NCBI GenBank assembly: GCA_020344435.1
Contig: CP070826.1
Coordinates: 728,980-758,776 of the forward strand
Direction of reading: 5' to 3'
From: Candidatus Bathyarchaeota archaeon
GTDB lineage: Archaea; Thermoproteota; Bathyarchaeia; Bathyarchaeales; Bathyarchaeaceae
DNA: 29,797 nucleotides
Numbering within the stretch: the stretch's first letter is position 1; each line of letters opens with the position of its first letter. The notes under the pieces are model-generated. The model worked only from the letters and a program-made list of their open reading frames with translations, did no database searches and was not told the DNA's origin. A program made the position numbers and the translations under genes. This document shows positions 15,158-23,131 of the stretch, piece by piece.

Positions 15158-16138
15158 ATGTTGAGGAACATCAGGGTCACCCCATTAGCTGCAGAAAGCA
15201 TGGGGGTCAGATCCATGTGCGCTCTCGTGGGGACACCGGACGTGAAGATTCTTTTGGATGCGGCAGCCTCTCTGGGTCCGAGTCGCTGGGGTCTTCCGCC
15301 ACATCCTAGAGAATACCAGGCGTTGACGGAGTGTCGAGAGAGAATATCCAACGCTGCAGAGAAGGCGGATGTTGTTACGATAAGTCATTATCATTTTGAC
15401 CATCACACGCCATCATTCACGGACTGGTTCTGCAACTGGTCATCTGCGGCGATTGCAGAAGAGATTTACGAACACAAGGTTGTTTTGGCTAAGAATCCTC
15501 GATCCATGATCAATCACGGTCAGAGACGTAGAGGATGGATGTTCAGAAGAACTGCTGGAAAGCTTGCGAAGAAGTTGGAAATCGCCGACGGCAGGGTCTT
15601 CGAGTTCGGAGATACCAAACTGAAGTTCTCTCAGCCTGTCTTTCACGGAATCAGAAACACCTCTCTCGGCTGGGTGCTGATGGTAACCATTGACTATAGT
15701 AATGAGAGAATGATGTACACGTCTGATGTGGAGGGTCCAATGTACAACCCAACACTAGAGATGATCCGAGGAGAGGCCCCAGACTTTCTGATCATCGGCG
15801 GACCCCCACTATACTTGGTGGAGTTTAAGGTGGATGAAACACATGTTCAGCGGGGCATGAAAAACTTGGAGAAGCTCGTCAGAAGCATTCCAACAACGAT
15901 CTTGGAACATCACATTCTCCGAGACGGAAATTGGAGGGCGGCTTGTCAGCCGATTTTCGCTGCCGCTTCAAAGAAGGGCCACAACATACTAACCGCCGCA
16001 GAATCCCTAGGAAAAGAGAACAACCTGCTGGAGTGTCGCAGGAAAGAGCTCTTCGAGGCGGAGCCACCCGACTCTGACTTCAAGAAGTGGATGAAACTGC
16101 CGCATTCGGAGAGGAAAGAGATCAGACCGCCAATCTAG
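15158..16138 (+). CDS. UPF0282-family metallo-beta-lactamase-fold protein
   Basis: A 326-residue protein of the archaeal UPF0282 family, a metallo-hydrolase group with no established substrate. The zinc motif is HYHFDHH (77-83), preceded by the family-specific LAAESMGVRSMC (10-21) and LLDAAASLGPSRWGLPPHP (32-50). A later TSDVEGPM supplies the bridging Asp, and LEHHILRD near the C terminus provides a further His. GGAG ends 4 bases before the ATG at 15158, and a TATA-like element about 30 bases upstream suggests a very short leader. The gene runs into endonuclease IV with only a few bases between, so it may belong to a repair or nucleic-acid operon. Confidence 0.9.
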   Translation: MLRNIRVTPLAAESMGVRSMCALVGTPDVKILLDAAASLGPSRWGLPPHPREYQALTECRERISNAAEKADVVTISHYHFDHHTPSFTDWFCNWSSAAIAEEIYEHKVVLAKNPRSMINHGQRRRGWMFRRTAGKLAKKLEIADGRVFEFGDTKLKFSQPVFHGIRNTSLGWVLMVTIDYSNERMMYTSDVEGPMYNPTLEMIRGEAPDFLIIGGPPLYLVEFKVDETHVQRGMKNLEKLVRSIPTTILEHHILRDGNWRAACQPIFAAASKKGHNILTAAESLGKENNLLECRRKELFEAEPPDSDFKKWMKLPHSERKEIRPPI

Positions 16139-16158
16139 ACAGGAGGATGAGATTAAGG

Positions 16159-16995
16159 ATGAGGCTGGGTCTTCACCTGTCGATTGTGGGGTCAATTGAT
16201 AAGGTGGTTGACAGGGCTGTGGAAAGAGAATGTAACACATTGCAGATGTTCTCTCGGAATCCCCGCGGGTGGCGCTCAAAAAACCTGGATTCGGGAGAAG
16301 TCGAAAGTTTCAGATTCAAGGTAAGGGAGAGCGGAGTGTGCCCAGTCTTTGTTCATACACCGTATCTTTTCAATCTCGCCTCTCCGAAGCATGAGGTCTA
16401 TCAGAAGTCTTCTGAAGGTCTGAAGGAGGAGTTGCGGAGGGCTGGTGAGTTGGGGGTTCCCTTTGTGGTGACTCATCTGGGCAGTCACCTGAAACATGGA
16501 AAAATGAAAGGATTCGAAAGGATTATAGATGCTATTAATGAGTCCTTTTCTGCAGTAGAGAACAATGTAGCCCTCTTGTTGGAAAATACCGCTGGAACGA
16601 GAAATAGCATGGGGTCTTCCTTCGAGGATATTAAGTACATCACATCTAGGGTCCGGGATAAGGGGCGTGTTGGCGTGTGCCTTGACACATGTCATACCTT
16701 CGCAGCAGGGTATGACTTGGTTTCAAAGGGAGCCATTGAGCATTTGTTGAAGAGATTTGACGAGTTGATGGGTCTTGAAGAGCTTAAGCTGGTTCATCTG
16801 AACGATTCCAAAGGGGGCCTTGGCTCAAAAATAGACAGACATGAGCATATCGGGATGGGGAAGATAGGGGCGAGAGGGTTCAGAAATATCCTGCACAGCA
16901 GGCTCGGGCAACTACCCTTGATTCTTGAAACCCCATTAGATGAACGAAGGAGTGACGTTGAGAACCTGAGAAGGGTAAGAGAACTCTCAGAATGA
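16159..16995 (+). CDS. nfo: Endonuclease IV (AP endonuclease)
   Basis: Endonuclease IV cleaves DNA at abasic sites with a tri-zinc centre in a TIM barrel. The N terminus MRLGLHLSIVGS supplies the first His, and further metal-binding segments are VFVHTPYL, FVVTHLGSH, LLLENTAG, VCLDTCHTFAAGYD, LVHLNDSK and DRHEHIGMGKIG. All are in the family order. The ATG at 16159 gives the canonical N terminus, 12 bases after AGGAGG (16141-16146). An ATG at 16147 touches that site, and the frame is open back to 16087, overlapping the preceding gene. The protein is 278 residues, normal size. It is co-directional with, and 20 bases behind, the UPF0282 gene. Confidence 0.95.
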   Translation: MRLGLHLSIVGSIDKVVDRAVERECNTLQMFSRNPRGWRSKNLDSGEVESFRFKVRESGVCPVFVHTPYLFNLASPKHEVYQKSSEGLKEELRRAGELGVPFVVTHLGSHLKHGKMKGFERIIDAINESFSAVENNVALLLENTAGTRNSMGSSFEDIKYITSRVRDKGRVGVCLDTCHTFAAGYDLVSKGAIEHLLKRFDELMGLEELKLVHLNDSKGGLGSKIDRHEHIGMGKIGARGFRNILHSRLGQLPLILETPLDERRSDVENLRRVRELSE

Positions 16996-17041
16996 TTCGT
17001 TTCTGGTGCCTCTCACCACAGCTTGTGGGCTCGGCAATAAG

Positions 17042-17052
17042 TTAATATATAA
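17042..17052 (+). promoter_or_regulatory. Probable TATA box of the beta-CASP RNase gene
   Basis: TTAATATATAA is the strongest TATA-like run in the window. With usual spacing transcription would start near 17075, leaving a leader of about 110 bases before the ATG at 17187. Confidence 0.6.
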
Positions 17053-17074
17053 CCATCCGTTGTCATGTTAACAG

Positions 17075-17186
17075 AAAACGTACTGGTCTGACACAGTTTT
17101 TCACTGTGACCATCTTCGAGTCGGAGCTAGAACGCTCTAATCCGATTTTCAAGAATGATCAACGTTTAAAATAAGGAGGTAAATAC
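17075..17186 (+). promoter_or_regulatory. Long structured 5' leader of the beta-CASP RNase gene
   Basis: The predicted leader is unusually long for this window. It contains a hairpin CACAG-TTTTTCA-CTGTG (near 17093-17109) and a second, weaker stem TCGGAGC-TAGAAC-GCTC-TAAT-CCGA further on. It ends with AAGGAGGT, the strongest ribosome site in the window. Structures of this sort can allow an RNase to control its own message, but no such control is shown. Confidence 0.4.
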
Positions 17187-18446
17187 ATGAAGATTCAATT
17201 CCTCGGAGGAGCCCGAGAAATAGGCGGCTCATGCATCGCCGTCGAAAGCAAAGGTGAGAAAGTCGCTCTAGATTACGGAATAAAGGTTGGGGAGAAAGCT
17301 CCCAACCAGTTACCAAAGGATTTCGATGCAGTGCTCATCAGCCACGCTCATTTAGACCACTCCGGCAGTCTTCTGAACCTGTCGAGAGGTAATCCAATCA
17401 TAGTGGGATCCAAGATAACCCGTGAAGTTACGACTGATCTCCTACACGATATGATAAAGATTCAACACATGAATGGAAATAGCTTCCCCTACACAAAACA
17501 GGATGCAAACAATATCTCTAATTCTTGGTGGATTCGAGACGCCATCGCCCTTCCCGGAATGTCAATCCAACTATATCCCGCGGGGCATGTCGCTGGAGCG
17601 AACATGATTGGCGTCCACGCTGATGGCAAAGAGATACTATACACAGGAGATTTCTGCCTTCACGGCACTGAAATCTTGGAGGGAAGCAAAACAGAGAATC
17701 TTCCCGAAGAACCCGATGCGCTGATTCTCGAGTCGACATATGGAGGGCAAAAGAGACCTCCAAGAGAGGAACTCATCGCCCAACTTTTCGAACAGATTCT
17801 CAGTACAATTGAGAGAAAAGGAAATGTTTTGATTCCTGCATTCGCGTTCCACCGAAGCCAAGAGATGGCTAAGAGAATTGACCAAGCTATGGAAGACGAT
17901 GTTCTACCGGACTACAATGTCTACACCATATCCAAGCTAGCGCACAGAATCACGGGGCACTTCAACAGCTGTAAACAGTTCTTCACTAAAGAAATCCAGA
18001 AACAGAAACACCCCTTCAACTACCGACATGTAAAGCAGCTTCGTACAACCAAGCGAATTGAGGAGCCCGCAATAGTAATCTGTACATCAGGCTTCGGCCA
18101 CGCAGGTGCAAGTCTACACTTGCTTAACAAATGGGCTGATGAAGAAGACAACTCTGTTGTAATAAATTCTGGTTATCTTCCTCCAGACAGCCCATTGAAA
18201 ATCGCCAAAGAAAAAGGAGAACTTTTCAACAATGGAGACAAGATGCTTGTCCAAGCCGAGGTGGAGCAGATTGAACTTTCCGGCCACGCTGATCAGGAGG
18301 AACTCGTTCAACTTGTAACTGCACTGAAGCCAAAGAAGACCTTTCTCATCCACGGAGAGTTGGAGCAGGCGAAAGCTCTTTCCGAGAAAATCACAGAAAT
18401 AACCGAGGTATACATACCACAGGCAAGAGAAACCATCGCCATGTAA
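17187..18446 (+). CDS. Beta-CASP metallo-beta-lactamase RNase, aCPSF2-type
   Basis: A 419-residue RNA-processing nuclease of the CPSF73/RNase J superfamily. The metallo-beta-lactamase signature is HAHLDH (53-58), with His134 (PAGHVAG) and Asp155 (LYTGDF). The beta-CASP part has LESTYGGQKR (181-190), IPAFAFHRSQEM, the SGFGHAGAS segment and LSGHADQEEL, and ends with FLIHGE. There are no KH domains, which separates it from aCPSF1; size and motifs fit aCPSF2. It probably acts as an endo- or 5'-3' exoribonuclease in RNA turnover. The ATG follows AAGGAGGT by 7 bases. It is transcribed from its own promoter after nfo and convergent with the tRNA gene. Confidence 0.92.
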   Translation: MKIQFLGGAREIGGSCIAVESKGEKVALDYGIKVGEKAPNQLPKDFDAVLISHAHLDHSGSLLNLSRGNPIIVGSKITREVTTDLLHDMIKIQHMNGNSFPYTKQDANNISNSWWIRDAIALPGMSIQLYPAGHVAGANMIGVHADGKEILYTGDFCLHGTEILEGSKTENLPEEPDALILESTYGGQKRPPREELIAQLFEQILSTIERKGNVLIPAFAFHRSQEMAKRIDQAMEDDVLPDYNVYTISKLAHRITGHFNSCKQFFTKEIQKQKHPFNYRHVKQLRTTKRIEEPAIVICTSGFGHAGASLHLLNKWADEEDNSVVINSGYLPPDSPLKIAKEKGELFNNGDKMLVQAEVEQIELSGHADQEELVQLVTALKPKKTFLIHGELEQAKALSEKITEITEVYIPQARETIAM

Positions 18447-18467
18447 CATCCTCATGCACGCAAGATT

Positions 18468-18544
18468 GGTGCGGCCGCCGGGATTCGGACCCGGGTCATC
18501 GGCTCGGGAAGCCGAGGTCCTAACCAGGCTAGACTACGGCCGCA
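18468..18544 (-). tRNA. tRNA-Gly (anticodon CCC), CCA encoded
   Basis: On the minus strand a complete cloverleaf can be drawn: acceptor GCGGCCG/CGGCCGC, T8-A9, D stem GTCT/GGAC, anticodon stem TCGGC/GCCGA with loop TTCCCGA (anticodon CCC), T stem CCGGG/CCCGG, discriminator A and an encoded CCA. Length is 77 bases including CCA. C2-G71 fits glycine identity. The T loop reads TCCGAAT, so position 55 is C where a U is almost universal. No intron is seen. Confidence 0.95.
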
Positions 18545-18689
18545 CGGAGAAATATGAATGGCTGAATCGATATTTCAACCTTTACAGTATGGCACATTTA
18601 CTCCCCCTTCCCCAAGAATCGTGGATATCTGAAGCTTGCTAGGCTAGTACAATACATAGGGCTTAGTCAAGGCTTACATACATCTAATG

Positions 18690-20870
18690 CTAGGCCTCAG
18701 CCAAACATTCCCTCAAGTAATCCTCTAAGGTCTTTCCAGGAACAACTTCGATACTGTAATCGCTCGGCTCAATCGAGTGTTCGAAATTCTTAGCTGGGAT
18801 GACAACTTTCTTGAAGCCCCAAATCTCCGCAGCCTTGATCTTCTCATGCAGCCCACCAACAGCGGTCACTTTTGTGGAATTGTGTATGCCAACGTTAATC
18901 TCTCCTGTGACGGCAACATCTTGGCGGAGAGGCTTCCCCTCGATCAACGAGCATAACAGAAGTGCCATCGTGACTCCAGCGCTTGGGCCATCAACCCCGT
19001 AGGCTTGGGCAAAATCAATGTGTGTGAAGTACTCTTGAGCGATGTCGGCACCGTACTTCTGCAATACTACGCTTCTAACCTTCTCGACACTATCGGAAAT
19101 GAATCTCGCCTTCCCTTCTTTCGCAATTCCCGTCACCTTGTAGAATCCCTTCAGTGGATTCTTCTTACGAGCTTCCATGAAACCTTTAACAGTCAAGACA
19201 TTCCCCGTCATCTCACCGCTGTAGGGGTCTTTAACAACGGCCAAACCATAAATCTGACCCAACTTAGCACCCTCAGGCTTGATCTCAAGAAGCTTTCCCC
19301 TCTCGCTCATCTGATGCTCCAGAATCTGTTTCTGAATCGTCTTGCAGTGGTTATCTATTGCTTCTCTGATATGTCTCCTCTCAACATACTGCAAGCCCTC
19401 ATTCATTGCTAACGTCGCAGCCGTCTTCACGATAGCTATCATTGGTCGAAACTTCGTCGTTAAAGCATCCTTCTTGTTACTCCGCCTCCGACCCTCGTCT
19501 ATGATCTCTTCACATGCCTCCCTGTTAAATGGAATCACATGGAACCTCGAAACTTCCTGAGCTATGAATTGAATGTACCTGCGGCGGTTTTCTACGGTGT
19601 TCGGCATGTCGTTATTCATTCTTACAACTTTGCCGTAGCCGTAGATCCTGTCCATGAGAGCTGGGTGGATCTGCCCGATGCTGTCAAAGTTTCCAGCACC
19701 TACTAAGAAACACATGCACGGAACAGGCTCCGTCGCCACTGCCATTGCCGCGGTTCCAGCCGAGTTCCAGCGACTCCTCATAGTTATGGGCAGTTGCCCA
19801 TCTTCCAAAACAGTCAGCAACGTGACCGTCTCGTCTGGCTTCAGGTTCTTGATCTCATCTATATACAGGATGCCAAGATTCGCCCGATGGACATCTCCTG
19901 CACTCACTCTCTGATGCTCCGGCGTGCCAAGGCCGCCAGTCTGCAAGGGATCCCAAGCGATGCTTCCAAACAGCTGCGCAGAGCCATGCCCCGTGGCATC
20001 AATGAAAGGAGCTGACTTCTTCGCGTTGTCAATTATCAGCTTCGGCACTTTCGAGGATCTCGCCCCTCCAATCCCCTTTGCACCTCCCACTGCTCCGAAC
20101 CGACCGAGAACCACGACGAGAATCAGAAACATAAGCATCATCCCAGCAGGGAGAAACGTCGTGCTCCCAATGGAAATAAACGAGTCTAGCATAAACTTGA
20201 AGAAGTTGCCCCCGTAAAAGGTTTGAATTGAACCTCCAGTTGGATCTTGTATATTCAAATCCCATCGAATCTTTTCCTGCAATACGTAGTAGAACCCGGC
20301 AAACATGAAGACTACCGCTACTGACATCAGTAGATAAGTGATGAGTTTGATTCCGGCTTTCTGGAGAAACAGCTTCTTGGCTTCCTTCAGTTTCTGCACG
20401 AAGACAATTTTCTTTCCTTCACCTGCAGGATGGCAGGATATCTTAGGTTCACTCGGGATTACGTCATTCTCCCAGCAGATAGAATCGTTTAGCTGGATCT
20501 TCTGTTGCTTGTAGAGTTCGGTCAGATGAGCCGCAAGTGCTCGTCCAATCAGGGATTTGCCCGTTCCAGGATCTCCAAGCAACAGGAGGTACGGTCCTGG
20601 CGCGACCATCTTTGTTGTCTCTGGCTTCTCTTTGTTCCGATCTTTCCAAGCATCAAACCATCGCACCTTCTCAAGATGCTTGAGTTTATGAACCCACTCG
20701 TCTAGACCTAAGTAACATTCATTCAGGGCCTGCTCCTGTCCAATGACCCACTCAAGAAGATTGCTGGAGACAGGGTAGCTCTCTGTGGACTTAAACGTCT
20801 TCCAATCCCATTTCTTGCCACAGATGGTCTCGGTCTCATCCCCGAAATAATTCTTACGATCTTTCTTCAA
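18690..20870 (-). CDS. lonB: LonB-type membrane-anchored ATP-dependent protease
   Basis: An AAA+ protease that unfolds and degrades proteins, anchored to the membrane. From the TTG at 20870 it is 726 residues, longer than the usual 620-680. Walker A is GDPGTGKS (about 99-106). The archaeal insertion follows with two membrane segments (about 176-197 and 235-256), then Walker B LYIDEI. The Lon protease domain has Ser630 in DGPSAG and Lys677 in GGLHEKIKAA, the catalytic dyad. The DGPSAG context resembles bacterial LonA rather than the usual archaeal LonB. The frame continues to a TTG at 21005, but that N terminus looks non-coding, and a TATA-like AAAAGTTAATGC near 20893-20904 places the transcript start at about 20870. 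Confidence 0.93.
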   Translation of the reverse strand: MKKDRKNYFGDETETICGKKWDWKTFKSTESYPVSSNLLEWVIGQEQALNECYLGLDEWVHKLKHLEKVRWFDAWKDRNKEKPETTKMVAPGPYLLLLGDPGTGKSLIGRALAAHLTELYKQQKIQLNDSICWENDVIPSEPKISCHPAGEGKKIVFVQKLKEAKKLFLQKAGIKLITYLLMSVAVVFMFAGFYYVLQEKIRWDLNIQDPTGGSIQTFYGGNFFKFMLDSFISIGSTTFLPAGMMLMFLILVVVLGRFGAVGGAKGIGGARSSKVPKLIIDNAKKSAPFIDATGHGSAQLFGSIAWDPLQTGGLGTPEHQRVSAGDVHRANLGILYIDEIKNLKPDETVTLLTVLEDGQLPITMRSRWNSAGTAAMAVATEPVPCMCFLVGAGNFDSIGQIHPALMDRIYGYGKVVRMNNDMPNTVENRRRYIQFIAQEVSRFHVIPFNREACEEIIDEGRRRSNKKDALTTKFRPMIAIVKTAATLAMNEGLQYVERRHIREAIDNHCKTIQKQILEHQMSERGKLLEIKPEGAKLGQIYGLAVVKDPYSGEMTGNVLTVKGFMEARKKNPLKGFYKVTGIAKEGKARFISDSVEKVRSVVLQKYGADIAQEYFTHIDFAQAYGVDGPSAGVTMALLLCSLIEGKPLRQDVAVTGEINVGIHNSTKVTAVGGLHEKIKAAEIWGFKKVVIPAKNFEHSIEPSDYSIEVVPGKTLEDYLRECLAEA

Positions 20871-21247
20871 TACCCATACACTCGCACATGGTGCATTAAC
20901 TTTTGTCAGCCACAGGGAGGGAGATCTGGGCTCTCTCATACATCTACTGAAATACTGGAGTTTCTGCAAGGTTAAAGACTTATTTCGAAAGGAAAAATAT
21001 GGCAAAACTGGAGCACCATCGCATCTTCACACATCTGGGCTGGAGAAGCTATGACGTAGATATCATCACGTTTGAGCCTGCTCACGTCATCCGAATAGGA
21101 GCAAGGATGTCCTTGATGTCCCAACAATCCGGAATCTATAGTACACGAATTTGGAATCTTATTCTGCAATATAGAGAATACGTACTACAGATTCATACGA
21201 GTTAAATACGTTAACCAAAAACCTCTTCAGCCAAGGTGCAATCGAGA
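20871..21247. other. Divergent intergenic region with promoters of lonB and the pilin gene
   Basis: On the minus strand AAAAGTTAATGC (about 20893-20904) is the likely lonB TATA box. On the plus strand GTTAAATACG (about 21201-21210) is the likely pilin promoter, with AAGGTG at 21233-21238 as ribosome site. A 68-codon plus-strand ORF at 20999-21205 has AAAGGA before its ATG but shows no family features, and I do not count it as a gene. Confidence 0.4.
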
Positions 21248-21682
21248 TTGTTCAGGAAGTTAGGATCAAGAAAGGGCATATCACCAATTCTTGCAACGCT
21301 TCTTCTAATAGTCATAGCAGTAGCAGCCATCGTCGTCACCTACGCTTGGATCATGACGTACACTACAACCGTGACTGGTGCGGCGAATCTAGGCATCACG
21401 GCCATCCGAAAGTACAATTCCACGGCATACATCATTGACGTCAAGAATCTGGGCACCGCAAACGCTACAGTTGAGATGATAAGGATTGCTGGCTCTGTGG
21501 GTAACACAGGGTGGCAATCTCTGCCTGAAGGCGACACACTGATACCGGCGGGTGCCTCCCGAACATTAGACACTGGAAACGTGGACATAAACTTCTCTGT
21601 GGGAGCCACGGTCACTGTAAGCGTCAGAACCACTACTCCAAGCGAATTCAGCAATACATTGCTTGTACAAGGACCAAGTTAA
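21248..21682 (+). CDS. Type IV pilin-like protein with class III signal peptide
   Basis: A secreted pilin subunit. The N terminus has the archaeal class III signal: basic SRKG followed by ISPILATLLLIVIAVAAIVV, with cleavage expected after the Gly (RKG|ISPI) by the prepilin peptidase encoded next. The rest is a beta-rich head of about 100 residues with NxT/NxS sequons (for example NST, NAT and NFS). The TTG at 21248 has AAGGTG 9 bases upstream; a GTG at 21236 overlaps that site. It may form an adhesion or surface filament; archaellin is less likely since no archaellum genes are nearby. The peptidase gene starts 65 bases downstream on the same strand. Confidence 0.9.
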   Translation: MFRKLGSRKGISPILATLLLIVIAVAAIVVTYAWIMTYTTTVTGAANLGITAIRKYNSTAYIIDVKNLGTANATVEMIRIAGSVGNTGWQSLPEGDTLIPAGASRTLDTGNVDINFSVGATVTVSVRTTTPSEFSNTLLVQGPS

Positions 21683-21747
21683 TCGTTCGAAACAGACTTC
21701 AAAGGCAAAGACTCTTCTTCTCCTTCTCAATTAGTGAAAGGCTGACT

Positions 21748-22548
21748 TTGAGTGATTTCCAATTGAATGAGTATTTTGATGGCACTCGAGTTCTTCTTTG
21801 CTTAATCTTCTTCATCTACGCCTCTTGGAGCGATCTCAAGAATCGGGAGGTAAGCAATAAGGTTTGGGCGGTTCTCGCGCCTTTAGCATTTGCCCTGACC
21901 TTCTCACAGTTCGTTCTGTTCGCTCCTGAAATGTTGCAGAACTATGCTTTCTCATTTGCGGTGACCTCAGCGGTATCTGTGGCTCTCTTCTATGCAGGAG
22001 CCTTTGGTGGAGCAGATGCCAAAGCGCTCATCTGTCTATCTCTTGCTCTACCATATCCCATCCGCCTCCTTCAGCCGATCGGCTTTACTCCTCCATTATT
22101 CCCGATCACGGTCTTCAGCAACGCAATTCTCCTGGCCGCGTCAACTGTATTCTACGCCATAACGCGAAATCTCATCTGGAGAAATAGAACTGGAAAGAGA
22201 CTCTTTGAGGACTTTGAAGAGCATTCGACTATTCGAAAGATTCTGGCACTTCTCTGTGGCTACAAGATCAACATCGAGGAACTAGAAAGTAGAAAGCACT
22301 CCTATCCGCTAGAAGACATCCAAGTAGTGGAGACTGGAGAGACCACGAGAAAACTGCTTGTGTTCTCGCGTGATGAGAAGAAGGAGGAGATTGTGGGGAG
22401 AATCTTAGAGGCCAGAGAAGAGGGAAAGCTTGGGAGCGAGGTATGGATAACACCTGGTCTGCCCCTGCTTGTCTTCATCACCGCAGGCTTAATCATAGCA
22501 TTAACCTTGGGAGACATAGTATGGATTGTACTCGGCTCAATTCTATGA
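21748..22548 (+). CDS. Archaeal prepilin peptidase (A24 family, FlaK/PibD-like)
   Basis: An integral-membrane aspartic peptidase that removes class III signal peptides from pilins and archaellins. The two catalytic aspartates are Asp29 in ASWSDLKNREVSN and Asp90 in GGADAK (the GxGD-type motif). Six or so hydrophobic segments are visible, and a cytoplasmic charged domain of about 100 residues (roughly 135-235) is inserted before the final membrane helix, larger than in typical PibD. The start is a TTG preceded by AAAGG. It lies directly downstream of its probable substrate, the pilin gene, and is probably in the same operon. Confidence 0.9.
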   Translation: MSDFQLNEYFDGTRVLLCLIFFIYASWSDLKNREVSNKVWAVLAPLAFALTFSQFVLFAPEMLQNYAFSFAVTSAVSVALFYAGAFGGADAKALICLSLALPYPIRLLQPIGFTPPLFPITVFSNAILLAASTVFYAITRNLIWRNRTGKRLFEDFEEHSTIRKILALLCGYKINIEELESRKHSYPLEDIQVVETGETTRKLLVFSRDEKKEEIVGRILEAREEGKLGSEVWITPGLPLLVFITAGLIIALTLGDIVWIVLGSIL

Positions 22549-22683
22549 GGACCACATTCGATGTATGCAAAGGGCGCCCCAATACACAGGATAACAATGA
22601 ACACTTGCATCAATCATAATTATGTCGCCCCTCGTAGATAATGTCGGATGCTTATGAACTCACAATATGGGGTGTGAAATCTG

Positions 22684-23028
22684 ATGGACATGGAGAAGAA
22701 ACGATTGAAGGAAATGCTTCCTCATCTGGCCGAGGAGTTGGAAGGCAAGGATCACAAAACCTCTACAACCTCATTCAGACTAGAGCTTCAGACGGAAGAA
22801 AAGGCTTCACTGAAGAAATCTCACAGCTATGTCCCTGATGCTGTGGACTACATCTGTAGATGCGACAACAATCAGCAGGCAGAGGAGATAATCTGCTATC
22901 TAGAGAATAGAGGAGATATCAATTGCGAATATGCGAGAAGGCTCAGAAGACAACTGAGGGAGAAGGGTTTGAGAAGCTTCGGTTCAAAGAGAGAGGAAGA
23001 CTATTACCTCAAGCAAGGTGTTCTCTGA
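22684..23028 (+). CDS. Small conserved archaeal protein, DUF2095-like
   Basis: A 114-residue cytoplasmic protein, highly charged and mainly helical. The N terminus MEKKRLKEMLPHLAEELEG and the C-terminal half (PDAVDYICRCDNNQQAEEII, then LENRGDINCEYARRLRRQLREKGLRSFGSKREEDYY) match a small archaeal family that I recall as DUF2095. This assignment is from memory. GGGGTGA precedes the ATG by 6 bases. No catalytic motif is visible. It lies between the prepilin peptidase and the ribophorin-like gene on the same strand, but intergenic gaps of about 100-135 bases argue for separate transcripts. Confidence 0.75.
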   Translation: MDMEKKRLKEMLPHLAEELEGKDHKTSTTSFRLELQTEEKASLKKSHSYVPDAVDYICRCDNNQQAEEIICYLENRGDINCEYARRLRRQLREKGLRSFGSKREEDYYLKQGVL

Positions 23029-23063
23029 GATAGGTTAGTCTGCTATGCATGCAGGCGTACATT

Positions 23064-23079
23064 CCAAAAGTAAATATAG
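23064..23079 (+). promoter_or_regulatory. Probable TATA box of the ribophorin-like gene
   Basis: AAAAGTAAATATAGG is a BRE/TATA-like run. It predicts a start site near 23100, which places the in-frame TTG at 23087 outside the message and supports the ATG at 23132. Confidence 0.45.
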
Positions 23080-23131
23080 GTAATAGTTGATAATTACCCG
23101 AAAAACTGAAACAGAAGAATCAACGGATAGT

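Noticed and set aside
18454..18642. Plus-strand open frame of 62 codons
   Set aside because: It runs through the tRNA-Gly gene on the opposite strand.
20999..21205. Plus-strand open frame of 68 codons with AAAGGA before ATG
   Set aside because: Ribosome site is plausible but no upstream promoter, family pattern or codon preference supports it; it covers the region upstream of the pilin promoter.
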